Assembly (NCBI GenBank): GCA_014381825.1
Contig: JACNKX010000198.1
Span: 1 to 64,000 of the forward strand
Source: Planctomycetota bacterium
Lineage (GTDB): Bacteria; Planctomycetota; Planctomycetia; Pirellulales; Pirellulaceae
DNA length: 64,000 nucleotides
Direction of reading: 5' to 3'
The translations under genes and the position numbers were made by a program. Within the stretch, counting starts at the first letter, position 1. Every line of letters begins with the position of its first letter. The notes under the pieces were generated by a model, which was given only the letters and a program-made list of their open reading frames with translations, made no database searches and was not told the origin of the DNA. This document shows positions 33,101 to 36,353 of the stretch, piece after piece.

Positions 33101-34803
33101 AGCTGAAACGTATCGGGAGTCCGATCGACAACGAAGTAATCAACACCAGGAAGCAAACCGTTAGGCAACCCACTGGTGGAAGTCACTCGAACCACATCTC
33201 CATCGACCAAGCGGTGCGACGGGCTCGTGATTACGTTCGTCGCCGTATCGACGATGAAGTTGCCCGAACGCTGCAATTGCTCAAGCGGCGCGGCAAACGT
33301 CAGAACGGCCGAATCCGTCGCGGGATCATACTGAACAGAGGTCGGAACGAATACGTCGTCGTCTGTATTTTCGACGGTCTCACGTGTAAAGAACAGTTTG
33401 TAGAAGTTGGGGTTTTCTGCGCTAGTGACGAACGAGTCCTGCCCTCGCGCCACGCCGGCGATACCCGTACTGAGCGTGACGGTCGAGTCTCCGGTTAGCG
33501 TCACGCGACTGCCCGTGGCAACGGCACTGATCTCGAACCCTGGCGTATTGTTGACGGCGTCGGCCAAAGCCAAAGCCATCTGATCCGGCGTGCTCGTCGC
33601 ACTGAACGTCACCCGCCGAGCGACGTTGCTCACCAACGAGTTGTCGCTGTCGAATTCGAAAGCTTCCAGCCCACCTAATCCATTGTTGATGTTAACCGTG
33701 TCGCCGTCTTGGAAAGTCGGGCCGGTAAAGACGACGTCCGGAGCGAACAGATCATCGTCGTCGAAGTAGACGACCAACTGATCACGAGCCTGTACCAAAT
33801 CTCCTGCCGCAGTTCGAGTTACCGGTTGCGGCACGACGGAGCGAATTTGCGGAGCCAGATCTAATTCAAAAAAGATCGGCGGAACATCTTGGCCATCGTC
33901 GATTCCATCTTCCGTCAAATCCCCGACGGCGCATCCGGCAAAGATCCGACCGTTCACGTTGTAAGTGCATCCTCGATCCGTGCTGCGTAAAGCGAGCAAT
34001 GGATGCTCGCCAAACACATCGATGCGATACAGATCGTCGGGCAACGTATCAGCAAAGCGAACGATGATTTCGTTCTCGTTGGGTGCCGCCGCCGGGCCAA
34101 GGAAGCCGGGTTGAATGACGATGTCATTTGCCCCCGACAACGTGACCGTCGGGATTTGAGGCTCGCTCGCGTTACTCGTTGCCAAGATTTGGTCGGGGTT
34201 GCCAGAGACGATTTCGGCGAAGACTAAGGCACTCGAATTGATATCTGTGTTGAGCGCGTTGATGAGATCGAGCGCCGTTGTTTCGTTGAACGGATTCGTA
34301 TTCAAACGACCCGACATCGAGTTGCCGTTGACGGTGATTGTCGGCGCGCCTGGCGCGCCTTGATTGCTCTTTGTCAGATCCAGCGTGATCCCGTTCTGGT
34401 CTTCGCCCAGCCGGACAGCGGTCAAGCGAATGACGACCGCGCCACTGGTTCCCAGATCAGATATTGCCGTCGCCGGCGCAAACTCACCGTCGCTAGCAGA
34501 TCTCGTGATCTGAATCCGCCCCGGATTGTTGCGCAAATCGTCCGCCGAGAATCGCTGGTTCTCGTCGAACTTAAAAAGTAGCTCTTGTGGAGCCACGTTG
34601 CGAACGTCGGTTCGATCAAGCCGTAACAAGGCATCGTTGTTCGGTTGAATACCGATCAACTGGGGACCGACTGCCAGCAGCTCGCGCCGTTCCAGAGCCT
34701 CCAACAACATTTTGCGTTGCTGGTTGCGCTGTAACGAGTTGCGCCGCTTTTTGCGGGATCCCTCGTGACTTGAAAATGACGAACGGTTACGTCGGATAGA
34801 CAT
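6115..34803 (-). CDS. Giant 9,562-aa exported multidomain protein
   Basis: One open frame of 28.7 kb. GAGG lies 8 bases before the ATG at 34803. A basic N-terminus (RRNRSS..SRKKRRNS) leads to LEALERRELLA at residues 34-44, the planctomycete LEPR-XLL export motif. Approximate layout: matrixin-like region without zinc ligands 914-1051; PPC-like domains near 1091-1210, 2640-2800, 2860-2980 and 6315-6425; beta-helix-like stretches near 1440-1570, 1920-2170 and 6535-6685; a two-copy ~110-aa repeat at 1684-1911; F-E-F-D modules in three main arrays (3300-3975, 4487-6205, 6938-8602) plus three N-terminal copies; Thr/Ser linker 6472-6532; GEVED-like 8635-8718; cadherin-like repeats 8722-9362; dockerin I 9365-9435; an acidic tail ending GEDDDWTS. 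It is probably displayed at or released from the cell surface, with an adhesive or structural role. No catalytic domain with intact residues was found. Confidence 0.93.
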   Translation of the reverse strand: MSIRRNRSSFSSHEGSRKKRRNSLQRNQQRKMLLEALERRELLAVGPQLIGIQPNNDALLRLDRTDVRNVAPQELLFKFDENQRFSADDLRNNPGRIQITRSASDGEFAPATAISDLGTSGAVVIRLTAVRLGEDQNGITLDLTKSNQGAPGAPTITVNGNSMSGRLNTNPFNETTALDLINALNTDINSSALVFAEIVSGNPDQILATSNASEPQIPTVTLSGANDIVIQPGFLGPAAAPNENEIIVRFADTLPDDLYRIDVFGEHPLLALRSTDRGCTYNVNGRIFAGCAVGDLTEDGIDDGQDVPPIFFELDLAPQIRSVVPQPVTRTAAGDLVQARDQLVVYFDDDDLFAPDVVFTGPTFQDGDTVNINNGLGGLEAFEFDSDNSLVSNVARRVTFSATSTPDQMALALADAVNNTPGFEISAVATGSRVTLTGDSTVTLSTGIAGVARGQDSFVTSAENPNFYKLFFTRETVENTDDDVFVPTSVQYDPATDSAVLTFAAPLEQLQRSGNFIVDTATNVITSPSHRLVDGDVVRVTSTSGLPNGLLPGVDYFVVDRTPDTFQLATHPDSGPVSVADAGTGEHEFQTPVGPGVMRLRVGTDEAQPATPVAVGLNVEATSDFNSSGNVIVRFQSDELTAEQFGSAIRIDVTKSDHGGVSTPLVTVRGNQVTVDLNTNVGNESTAQDLVDAINADGRSRALMFASIDSGNAGEAIANTVQNHFSVKLGGLGSSFDTATDLNNVFDTGSVLDVVGSGADLSDGQTVTIVDNNGVSQTFEFVGTFGAPAVGNIPIFFVASDTRDAITTALVGEVNNAAATSSFNVSAASIGNLVRLSNDRDVTLAGGGTALKLTTQGILLSSQIDTQVYPLDFPGSSEEPGHREISDSGVGDEHIENNGKDTTAGITTVKYIFRNVYGSIPDNQGGQQLAFNLITNTQQQRAREAFEIISQTAGVQFLETVDESDTNAIIVATGDLRSIPISLTPAALGGIDVRIGFTDVVDGPGADRRLTIVLDNAVNWNDQYGLSDEANRQSWFRSVFDGIERLFGIGNAQELPALTVTSTDTEQVFDNTVEPIFPGDHDIVHLQRIFRPESKDIDLYKFTVDVPAGGAGIFTAETFAERLANASQLDTTLNLYHEIIDENGAIVGRELIARNDDYYSNDSFIEVELTAGTYYIGVSASGNDDYDPIIEDTGIGGTSEGVYDLRLNFRGDAEFSIIDADNFDLTGERLNGEENTRLTTRTPLDGDADGIPGGVYNFWFETQQENRVLNVLAGASGFVDGQVITLTDGQGTIRRFEINLTGTVTPGNRQIDVNGATASGIAQRIADVINVEPGFLVNVTAFGAKATLTGERSIALSSGFAGIELGGRTIFVDKTAPQNPDGTLANPFGNLASTATVSAIGVSHEGDIIRVVGNDADGDNNTLTDRVAYEIGFNNLGQPLRDGTTLEIPRGVTMMVDEGAVFKLRRARVGVGSSAPGIDRSAGALQVLGTPENNVFFTSFHDESIGTDTFSFATTPLPGDWGGLLFRDDNDRADGNFVYDEEGIFLNYVNNADIRYGGGNVVINSLAQVVTPIHIIDTRPTVAFNSISRSADAAISASPNSFEETNFHAPRHQNFSFTSDYDRVGPDVYKNAVTANSVNGLFVRIQTPAGNTIRPMTVSGRFDDTDIVHVFGENLQIQGTPGGLLLEPQAPTIGLITQTPIAGGTLLADTYNYRLTFLDIQGNEGPVSDATPDVTAGVGTRSIRLAQLPEVAGDFVARNLYRSRPDGSYELVTQLNGTSTTYVDDGTTRGGSLSDPRASAPQVSPVALVPVVGGILATGTYDYRVTFIDTLGNEGPASERTAGVTLAGAPQAIEQSVALSQLPIATGMDIARNLYRLRPAGDYELVARLDATTTTFLDDGTTQGAILEDTGASLRPRFDARLAIDPSIVVKLDGARIETGIGAQFIAEGQEGLEIKFTSLLDDRYGAGGTFDTANDGASSVGSNNEATPGDWGGVMLGEYSSANIDHALFSFGGGVTRVEGTFNAFNVLEIHQAEARVANSVFENNAEGLGGQGAATNPGRFGRGFNEAGTIFIRGAQPVIIDNIIRDNDAAAININVNALNSDLNRDSGRTTGLIDRLEGFRDNQGPLVFNNRLADNSINGMLVRGQTLTTQSVWDDTDIVHVVQDTIYVPDLHTFGGLRLESNPTSSLVVKLLSEDRNGNDPSVPDQAGFRAIGRPLEIEDRIGGAIQVIGQPKSPVVLTSLNDDTIGAGFDPRGDVQVQTQDVGNSLQLLQPDSGIAATLAGQLGVSTDAVGTNGTGILDGLVPVGATVELALLHVATRNGTTTTFPAPPAFRPQSIRFNGQLLPISYLSNVDDSNNVNFETGRIDVTNIVAQSVLLGPGPNFTFTVDETSTGLPNNVEGVSLTIIYSDPTLPQRTVMVLDGGLTGGAPLTNTLNFAQPANPNDPNFVAELAVGMSFSDPVLPGTGQIDVNGTRLTSSAGGADDTALLTPPTPGTFITVGGVGDTTANPILPTSNQSPDDELYDLSPFIPSGATQVRLDLANTGTNNSMFLAVLTLSGDVSLGNAGRPGEWQGIVLEQYSHDRNVQATTELEPREVISPGTNATTASAQFLGQLAPFEKGGDENRRLGFEVQGFLNDRQDYDIYSFTGDAGTEVWFDVDRTTHALDSVLELIDADGTVIARSDNSYFESLNENNDLAPERRTSANLSDAELTESTLLGGIARLMQKQPPFEGEDFYSTNPRDPGMRVILPGALGSSNTYHIRVRSSSGDLDRLDGGLTSGAYQLQIRLREVDETPGSTVRHSNISFAETGIEIIGQPIHSPLLGESVEVSGANNDSTANAQVLGNLVAIDRAAMGIAGDLAARTDVDFFQFNINFQNVRLSPSTLEVVFDIDYADGLARANTVMSVFDVNGRLILTSREGNIGDDRPGKPGTSQIDDLSRGTVGGSDPFIGSVEMPPGTYFLAVSSDATMPAQLEQFFRRSPINPDLRLEPVDSTRRIAEDHITGNGIPNFIGTADNPQIPVLLDNQSKVEFHLGDVSLFVSTLRSPFETFGNDSYDLTIVDPFTGTQETFAGDDLDFEIRDFAIHPNGLIYAYSVGLNETDPNSPFDANSGFFLEIDPATGVATVIADDGIITYEIDPASTASPPNSIITHPIPARIGDGIQFNAIAFAENIGFGGFAVGDRGFNTNPLPNGPTRFDNILYQFIADQTAPNFGQPVSTTIGNPILFDRQDIDPPPFLDRFWDQAGTNIRERGELLTSPRIVTEDATIQVRDPNTQELDTVFNIVDGTSLSVLDRGASTTFEFDFGFEVQQLVDGQDGVTIRDGNFFFLDDTLFQLNTGPVIAVVSDGSFIRSRTIVQVRDALGLSINFELLDGDAVTAPNVAVPFTAAFQPDAIVTALATAINASALDVQAFVSPNSGRLTLVDPTADLNGQFGQVGATVSFGNADQFDGSVPQASPGIRVEGDNGEAPVLQAGDGSNFADGMTFQIDTRSTQGVPVTFEFESGYVLQVPQTFGIEVPFGGGRVLSDGEIFTIDANTSDANPPLQFEIESTDLSNGVAPGNIAINVGGRSSQNQVADQIVAAISTAIPTLSPSNQGNGFVHLGVTGIESLDTSQSISLTQVGQQQPIGDGEIFSVSNGTFTRNFEFDTDGNTSGAGSIINAARALTTDQIAANVAAQINGAFLGFTSLFLEDGKVAVHDPRLAAPVPVLSTTNAPSLIVIGSPGVVEPPTVTRPHVAVPFLPSSTFSADAIAQEIANAINAASAAPQVIPTPDGSGIRDGFFNVVDDSGVLYVFEWDDQTAASAPAGTISINPTPPGFAGTPDPDCTNTNYPAGSTCILVPFTRGGSARVVQGANIVTVVIPPSAATTNANELLLAIQNRSNLANDPRSVRAQRGFGNAASESVIVSLHDLTATAEVVGDKVVVNGLAPASVAQNIYTPGTAPLTRLVVDALIQTQEFTFDALNNDLTADQIARDITAAVSAHPDYTAGGAFARINFHGAQMIDVSGIQVNGQQLWLELGSAPGVAPGSERIEALASDTAEDTILVGVQALIVSGEVPRNIANAINSVLGPTINATTLEEFVTLSQGVAIVDAPFVTAGEGPGGRVTGIAEVNDTLYVVSDNGGFYVVNDPTSASPRFDRSLTTGATTTYVRNSADDLVGIQFAGLTAGPPNVENGAFSNMLFAIDVQGRLYAFNVPTPGLEGTTGGELQAIFLDGETFVSTGLTNVSGLEFSTLDSNLFHVTDSLPSFQTPTEVDVRLGIANANRDPIFVSEQQLAPGHGVNPAFDRSRTSGSLPNTVEDGRNSFAFGQGTGNGTPRGYDFPGGAYGSLVSNEFDLTGYTAADRPVLYFNYYAATENKDFEPFNPNDPLVRDSFRVFVADDNGNWQLLSTNDEFDDGRGGITDELNDISQFEVQPTFDFRSTADWRQVRIPLDEYAGRENLRLRFDFTTAGEMNVGSVFTTGTELRAVDGVYIDDGETFVIDNRTIEFDSGLTVVTPSGSAIPARETLTITDANGQTAVFEFVDNNDFPQSIITPDGASLAEGDTFTVGQGAASVQFEFDSGFLVQLPASNLISDGETFVLNNGNGSGDVIFEFDNDGILFDPLATQINITDDLTILVPASGAAGLIDGDQFSLDDGNSLVLFEFDRDGVTNPGTVAINIQNPIEILLPAAGGGFGGVVDGDTFSIDPDFNDLIPPVIFEFDSTGNTTAGNIPIVFDNFTTQSVLTQRVIAAIGGASLGLTPVDGGNGLVRLLGITPNHLVDVSLTPSAAQQAANLSQDDVANLIASVVQQANLNVVPTNDGNGAVVLRDTTEAHVLSTGGSVFLTQTTTPKSADDVANRVLNAIQSQFPTPDILPLNLGGGLFQLQGTLSHTVSAGTSSLSQSNVLPFILTVPAAGATAITDGETFTIRDNQTNDLVTFEFDFDTAVVGSNRAVTITAGNDADQIADAIVLAIEQAVTATLLTGLTPVTVGGGIVHVGGTIGASHTIDMSGTVNATQTGTPGVAPGNSLIGFLPTDTADEVAIRVAAAINLHPTLTIDATIDTLIGNGVQLGGNTFNPGNSPLIPQGNIPIFVDPLQSPADVAEQIAQAIRLSTLGASVTPHLNNHANLDANRINLEGAVDVQISAGAVAQLLVEGSAGVTIDNVPAIIHSGMSRTQVATAIDGVLEQLFFDPQIVASFGLDIFDGDTFVLEDNVNAPVTFEFDSGFLLQVPPAGSNETFGGIQDGVTFTIEDPNDLSQLPLVFEFDKDHLNDPFGFPTVAAGNTAIAIPDNASASTLARAISNAVAANPNSANLGLVPLALDGGMVQLGGRFGQILSVTPGSGLTRTSSTPFTLEIPAAGGNLELGGIRDGATFTITDGGNSVTFEFDKGFGVGTDANGNTHRRIAITPNFTQAQVASAMLTALNRPTPGFDPFPVDLVTDLGIDLQRTAALANGTRLRIAGLPGPRIELSEGNNVTQPISETGVHPAVSITVPETLTLTLPEALRLHVPDAGGMTGGIVDGDTFLLDDDVTDIIPGLVFEFDSEGNVGVDANGIQHVPVFFTDTDSADRVALSILDAIATRPQLALSPTKFGGEGNIDLGGTGASLTLPVATSLIRTGPFAFQIPAAGAGLGGVADGETFTVDADPLDFVPPTTFELDSDGSFNAANTRIAFVASDDATQVANRIITQIAATLNTLLPTLIDGPSGIEIGGFANTALVTNDTNVGIRGHVTQTGKAGALVDSNLTSFVIRDGVNPQVIFEFDLDSANSPSNVSISLNASPTSQNLGTTDQLAGAIINAIADAGVGLTPRYLGDGKIHLGGTAQHQLNTEFSQTPAPGQSGPVGLSQSGQGGPIADGETFTVTVTGAPIVFEFDNDAMTTVGNFVVPFTTDQSTTEVTQSIVTTLRNNVGNLFPRTFGDKLGAIDFGGNENHVLDTSGTANLTQDGLVASQSPRVPIVFSPSSQFQGADVAVAVASAVNNTAPSLSISLEIDAAVRTVAGRTENVVTFTHQTGLPSDVTFIQGFSQFGVSALNRRVLGNVVKQEEDLVRIIGHTIGDRGPLGFDGALQGDQFANVSDHRPLPNVNSPGTAARGFDNIHEGIYIDDIIIGFAERGEMATGASTNAGFVANPDLSGNQILTGPYQVEVRKSTDYGVTSAGSTRAGLVRSIDTNDRLSQGLTIIAQPGANIYDGQTFVLSNGIDSVTFEYDDTTIGDGILTGRHPVPFTPAGTNNDLARTIRDAINSTTVQAVLPDLSAGLGDGTLIGSGTPTVTTTNRVNVYGPAHLTVHGTDVDETNDFLAEATETGIVGRNSPSFLASGAIGDNQRHPIERGLDVDLFRIQLFRGETIRIDIDAEEIGSSLDSMLRVFDIFGNPLALSDDRIAPGETSRRVFTDSYLDFTAPASGTYFVGVSGFNNRDYDPNIEGSGIDGGTGFYQLELTFGAVSAADFVVFDDPGDSNLFREQGQILIEANRIANSEQFGITVDAPARGTTTTTTTTVGNTTTTTDVTRTVNSNGTTTTSTTITSTTGTSTSSSTSTVTVASAANAAPVPVLPGRNLLELNTAGIVPGVVIENNVIFGGQQGAIHFSGNTRPTSEQVGSVPFGRIVNNTLFGVSGTLVPRTQSADIGILIDDFAAPTILNNIVANFDTGISVIPDGLSESLTVVGGQIYQGNASTTISGVASEDFAINLSNPDATALPNGPNCNTDLHDPNVLFVDAVNENFYLQPCSNAIDNSVGSLLDRADLVRVRDPLGISPSPILAPGNDVTGQKRVDDPNVETASGFGEDVFTDRGAIDRADFAGPTANITQPADNDADGVDLRSNEVSIVQLGQGIVGSSFEIRLVDGVEPADPTDGLGVDDNTVVTNAVVVKRDGVVLQDGVDYSFSYNATSDIIKLTPLSGIWTPDSLYTITLNNTDRFVITTPAGDEINDGDAILIGDFQPRIDRYEFDSGHILHVPQTFTVQVPEEGGRLGGIRDGGTFTIDFNDALLGLRTVTFEFDKDGAFNGANVPISFTSVSTQDEIAISIVNALADADLGLAPVNLGLGQIHFGTRNVHQVTLPTTGGGRTSLTSVGVAGGVADGDTFSIGDGVNTVRFEFDTDGLTRPNTRPIQFQTSQTHEEISDILTTAVNQAISDGAIDAAGSLQANHLGDGLVQLRGTPQHIVRTTLSNLSQSGLPGVSQAYGLQTKSASLRIQVPDGGLHLIVPQSGGASIADGETFAIRDRSGNSATFEFDSDSSVVAGNVRIPFAAGSDRNQVTNSMAVAIAGSNIGITPINLGGGDLDLDTVFHVIDTSNSPSVQQTGIADGQFFTIDDGVSLTTFEFDSDQAPGIVTPGRIRIAFSENDNADQLGNTIIAVVNSSNVGLDPLQQMLALGNGLLDAGEPDANSLSHLWDTVGTNLNQTGVSGGIRDGETFEISLVDNNGFPLNTVTFELDRDGVQTAGNIIIVFGDTSNASDIANTMVPVLLSAGLGLTSVHNGLGTIDIGGTASHLVSFANSQQMVHLSILGTPGDNAAVAIPFVPSAEFSASDAAVALNNAINNDPLSRVDVTANLGGGATVVVDEARNVTATANFLATTSGNIAFMPAIKDLATNDLKPNQLTGETQFTIILGDVALDYGDAGDPSFQTLAGSNGAVHVISNGLILGTRVDAETDGQPNSVASGDDGDAFIDLTLSNLLPLTPSPAPFAVQIPTGLQVPVTGSGIGGVADGDTLIVGDATRTITFEFDSDGNTRPTNVAVSLTPGSQNDIANAIISSIVNEGLSLSPTNSGNGRVVLGVTSSQVLDASDAPSLTSVAGVTESDTFTITDNTTNQAVTFQFDDIGTGTTVAGNNVAVPFTTGSTLDQVASAIVTAIQSVSPTQGTQLVGLSPTNLGGGVVNIGGKATHGIDTLNASLRTLGVPAYELQAPGIESVIQTPTAGLRLVAPLFGGRVVTEGEQFTINSGSVQATFELDSDGNVAPGNFLINYASTSTQQDIVTQIRSTIASVSQLALNPTDEGNGIIDFGDINYSFDFSGTTLTQSNSAPFVIESPPNGGADIADGDTFTIQKGSNVPIRFEFDSNGFATTGNVRVVFTRFSSPEDIALGLSTAIRNASSLSLTPEDLGGGALRLRGPKPTLDLSAAPSLTQAGLSDGQTFQIGDGNRVVTFEFDSNGVSVPGNPTINIVDNFTLLVPTAGSAPGGVADGETFTIRNSSFGANAVFEFDSDSSVTIGNTPVTVAGLGSQDSVADAIVAAVAGVSSLGLTPDHPGNGIVILDGSNSSHSVDTTLTPSLAVGTRPQTLDELAAGIISAIANAPLDPPLSPIYLGNGVIDPRSTNEHLIDVSAANLAAFGEADGVADGETFSVTDGSKVINFEFDFDNNVAIGNTPINLTYKHTIQVPTAGGTQGGIADGDAFAINLGLGAPDVIFEFDSNGNTTPGNSVVTFANLSTQADIAGVVANVIASAGLGLSPQNLGDGRVMLSLDGTDSSKKLDTSGSITLTQFLTDDVATAVLTAITNSNFAPGFVATSLGDGRIHIDGPSSHALNLTQSGLQLLDRLPSGIQSLSGANMADGDSFVISDGANAVTFEFDNPTLSNGITSGRTGVTFTPASTPDQLANAIVAAIESQSLALSATHVGNGLISLDGDDEDGVVFEGGLIRTVDTQVVVTASNDGLLDAWVDFNQDGDWVDDGEQVFASQPVNAGLNTLSIATPADANLGFTSARFRLSTDGGLQPTGLASDGEVEDYQVRVITNVTPTVLAPINDVPALEDDPATPVNLIGIFGDVDITNGNADHLTLRIVSNDNPSLLTPTLAGTELTLNFLADQNGTANITVEARDQGGLTVTDTFAVVVGAVNDNPFVAAPLPDVPFNEDGPTISIDISSAFADVDVATNGDTLTYSLASNNNPTLVDVTPNPFTGPVISLAVAPDQNGQATITVQAQDSFQNVVTDTFIVIVNAVNDVPVGVTDSGATDEDTPFTGLNVLGNDTDVDLDSLSVSRFDATSVSGATVSVTTTGDVTYDPTGSAELQMLGVGAMQDDTFTYTASDGNGGSSTDVTVTIAVTGVNDAPTAGADSATVAKDDLLGVTIDAIVNDSDPDKDVLSIGSPNTVGTIGDVGLVIQPDNSRVFVYSPNNQFNFLMAGETATDTFLYTVSDGNGGQDTAVVTVTITGPNNDPIAQDDSQMTFEDQSIVIQVLSNDSDIDPQNLTVTEINGNPISPGTPVSVGVRGGTATLDTSNRITFSPNGRYEDLSVGDQVVEVFSYTISDGNGGTAGANASITVKGRNDAPNAIDDGYAAVQGSTFTTTDADGTLTPTLFNDDGVLANDTDVDSNDTLSVFIDSQPQHASSFTLNADGTFIYRHDGSNTSQDSFTYIVDDGNGGPSVATVTITLSPRPPSPWCNPFNNLDVNNDGFVTPLDALLVINSLNLVGARTLPNPPLPPNTPPPFYDTNCDGDISPIDALLVINHLNDPANQGEGEGGVIGARSIVASSLLATTSEQTSNEQGSGYAEALASYILQGETAESTQQLRSRLSSLVETTGVDIDVYRLAYETALATAGNERIEFADADVYDLLAQDTLNDATDVGDEIFGEDDDWTS
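6499..6711 (-). other. Dockerin type I region of giant protein
   Basis: Two calcium-loop repeats are visible: DVNNDGFVTPLDALLVIN and DTNCDGDISPIDALLVIN, each with the spaced Asp/Asn ligands and following helix. In planctomycetes dockerin-like ends are common on large secreted proteins that lack a cellulosome; a partner cohesin is not seen in this window. Confidence 0.9.
6720..8640 (-). other. Cadherin-like/Ig-fold repeat block of giant protein
   Basis: Six to seven beta-sandwich repeats of about 95-105 residues. Recurring features are NDAPxAxxD starts, VLxNDxDxD (NVLGNDTDVD, QVLSNDSDID, VLANDTDVD) and FTYxxSDGNGG ends. These are calcium-binding style sequences of tandem cadherin/VCBS-type repeats. 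Just before them (about 8650-8900) is a GEVED-type domain: AWVDFNQDGDWVDDGEQVF and the motif GEVEDYQV. Confidence 0.85.
9000..13990 (-). repeat. F-E-F-D module array A (about 15 cores)
   Basis: Tandem ~85-110-aa modules in the giant protein with the pattern xDGxTFxIxDG-(x)n-VTFEFDSDG-x4-GNxxIxF-x-T-x-DQIAxxIxxAI-x-LGLxPxNLGxGxVxLGG-x-H-x-D-x-S-x-LTQxG. Copies differ widely in sequence but keep the F-E-F-D core, the helix with DxxAxxI, and LGLxP. I do not recognise this module as a named domain. Confidence 0.8.
15210..15390 (-). other. Thr/Ser-rich linker of giant protein
   Basis: About 60 residues made almost entirely of T, S, N and V (for example GTTTTTTTTVGNTTTT). It sits between a PPC-like domain and a beta-helix-like stretch and interrupts the F-E-F-D arrays. 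The plus strand is correspondingly GT-rich with GTCGTCGTTGT-type repeats, a likely site of slippage. Confidence 0.8.
16190..21345 (-). repeat. F-E-F-D module array B (about 15 cores)
   Basis: Second array of the same module. Several copies here stop right after the core and continue as LLQVPPAG or LVQLPA before the next xDGxTFxI start, giving short half-modules mixed with full ones. Linkers of the form PAAGGxxGGxxDGxTF are frequent. Confidence 0.8.
22880..24905 (-). repeat. F-E-F-D module array C (about 7 cores, degenerate)
   Basis: Third block, with more divergent cores (FEWD, FTFD, FELL, FEIE, FEFE). Three further isolated copies lie nearer the N-terminus, at about 30.8, 32.4 and 33.6 kb, giving roughly 40 cores in the whole protein by my manual count. 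Confidence 0.7.
29070..29750 (-). repeat. Two-copy ~110-aa tandem repeat in giant protein
   Basis: Two adjacent units share YxYRxTFxDxxGNEGPxS, then RNLYRxRPxGxYELVxxL and TTxxDDGTTxG. The pattern looks like a fibronectin-III-type beta-sandwich fused to a second strand-rich segment. The copies are close enough to indicate a fairly recent internal duplication. Confidence 0.8.
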
Positions 34804-35326
34804 ACACCAAGCCTCAGAAAAGTTGCAGGTGCCTTTGGAGGCAAAAGCCAGAAACCGTGGGTGTTACATATGGATTACGATGCACCCCGCGCCCACATCG
34901 GCCAGTGGAACCGGTTTCAGCGAGACGTAAAAAACGCGTAAACTCATTTATTCTATGGGATTCTAGCGATTATAGTTGCTCAAGAAGGTGTTGCAAGAAA
35001 ACGGATGGGGCACCAATCGTTTTTGCCTAACTTGCCAACATTCGCGCCGATTGGATCGGCTGAGGCCACTTGTGCCGCTGGTGGTTGGCGATGATCGCCC
35101 GTTCGTTTAGTCCATTAAATCCACCCACAAGAGGAGTTTTATCGGTTGGCTTCAGTCTATTTGACTCGGCGACGGCAGGAATAGTTCCGTCTCGCCCCGC
35201 TGTGCCCCATTTCGATAATCCGGGGTTTGACCCATTGCTCGCACCAGGGAGAGGACAGTCCGTCGAGTAAGATATAGGAGTCGTCGCTGATAAAAATGCC
35301 CTTTTAAACCGCAGCTAGGAAGATCG
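34804..35326. other. Divergent intergenic region, giant gene / apbE
   Basis: Contains the promoters for the giant gene (minus) and the flavin transferase gene (plus). A ribosome site GAGG lies 8 bases before the giant gene's ATG. I cannot assign -35/-10 boxes with confidence, and no gene or RNA is seen. Confidence 0.4.
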
Positions 35327-36325
35327 ATGTTCTGTTGGCTACTCTGCTTGACCGCCACGACGGCGGTGCCACCCGAGCCGCTGAGCCGCTTTGAGGCGAC
35401 TCAGTCTCAGATGGGGACGGATATCGTGATTGTCGTGTATTCCCCGACGGAAGAGCTTGCCCACAACGCATTTGCAGCGGGCTTTGGCCGAATCGCGACG
35501 ATAAATCGCGTGATGAGCGATTATGAGCCCAGTAGCGAACTCAGCAGACTGTCTCGAGCGGCTCCGACCGAGAGGCCAATGTCCGTTAGTAAGGATTTGT
35601 TTCTGGTTCTGTTGGCTGCGGAATCCCTCAGCCGCAGAACGAACGGAGCATTCGATGTCACGGTCGGACCACTCACGAAACTCTGGCGTCGAGCTCGTCG
35701 ACGGTCCGAATATCCCGCAGAAAACTTACTTGAGGCGGCTTCCGCGGCCACGGGATATCGGAATTTGAAGCTCGATCCACGAACACAGACAGCCGAGCTC
35801 GTGCTACCGAAAATGCGGCTGGACCTTGGCGGAATCGCCAAGGGATTCGCGGGGGATGAGGCGTTGCGATCGATGGCAGAGTTGGGTGTGACGCGCGCCA
35901 TCGTCAATGCTGGTGGAGATGTTGTCGCGGGGGAAGCCCCTCCTGACGAGGCCGGATGGCGAGTTGGTATCGCCTCGTTGGAACGCGATGCGCCACCCAC
36001 TCGCTTCATTCGAGTGGCGAATGCGGCCGTAGCGACCTCGGGAGACATCTGGCAGTCCGTCGAGATCGACGGAACTCGCTACTCACATATTCTGAATCCA
36101 AGAACTGGCCTCGGACTAACCACGCGGAGCAGCGTCACGATAATCGCACCGACCGGTATTGTGGCTGACAGTCTCGCATCGGCCGTGAGCGTCCTGGGGC
36201 CGAAATCGGGAATCAAACTAGTGGAGGAAACCACCGCGACCGAGGCATTAATCTTGATTCAGGGAGAAGTCGGCGTAAGGGCGCATCAATCAAGCAGCTT
36301 CGACGAGCTACTCGATTCTGAGTGA
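35327..36325 (+). CDS. apbE: FAD:protein FMN transferase (ApbE-like)
   Basis: A protein of 332 residues, the usual family length. ApbE enzymes attach FMN from FAD to Thr/Ser of partner proteins such as NqrB/NqrC/RnfG in a Mg-dependent reaction, outside the cytoplasm. Visible motifs: the N-terminal QMGTDIVIVVYS, GAFDVTVGPL at 107-116, DLGGIAKGFAGD at 166-177, NAGGDVVAGE near 195-203, HILNPRTG at 254-261, and ADSLASAVSVLG at 280-291, the metal/nucleotide-binding end. The short hydrophobic N-terminus (MFCWLLCLTATTA) fits an export signal. No flavoprotein target gene lies next to it. A hairpin at 36354-36379 follows the stop. Confidence 0.92.
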   Translation: MFCWLLCLTATTAVPPEPLSRFEATQSQMGTDIVIVVYSPTEELAHNAFAAGFGRIATINRVMSDYEPSSELSRLSRAAPTERPMSVSKDLFLVLLAAESLSRRTNGAFDVTVGPLTKLWRRARRRSEYPAENLLEAASAATGYRNLKLDPRTQTAELVLPKMRLDLGGIAKGFAGDEALRSMAELGVTRAIVNAGGDVVAGEAPPDEAGWRVGIASLERDAPPTRFIRVANAAVATSGDIWQSVEIDGTRYSHILNPRTGLGLTTRSSVTIIAPTGIVADSLASAVSVLGPKSGIKLVEETTATEALILIQGEVGVRAHQSSSFDELLDSE

Positions 36326-36353
36326 GCGGGAATTGTTGCTTTGCCAGCGGAAG

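Noticed and set aside
6174-34634. Many plus-strand frames of 60-340 codons opposite the giant gene
   Set aside because: They mirror the repeats of the giant gene, lack ribosome sites, and show no recognisable proteins.
35070-35270. 66-codon plus-strand frame before apbE
   Set aside because: No ribosome site or domain and no conserved pattern; likely chance in the divergent promoter region.
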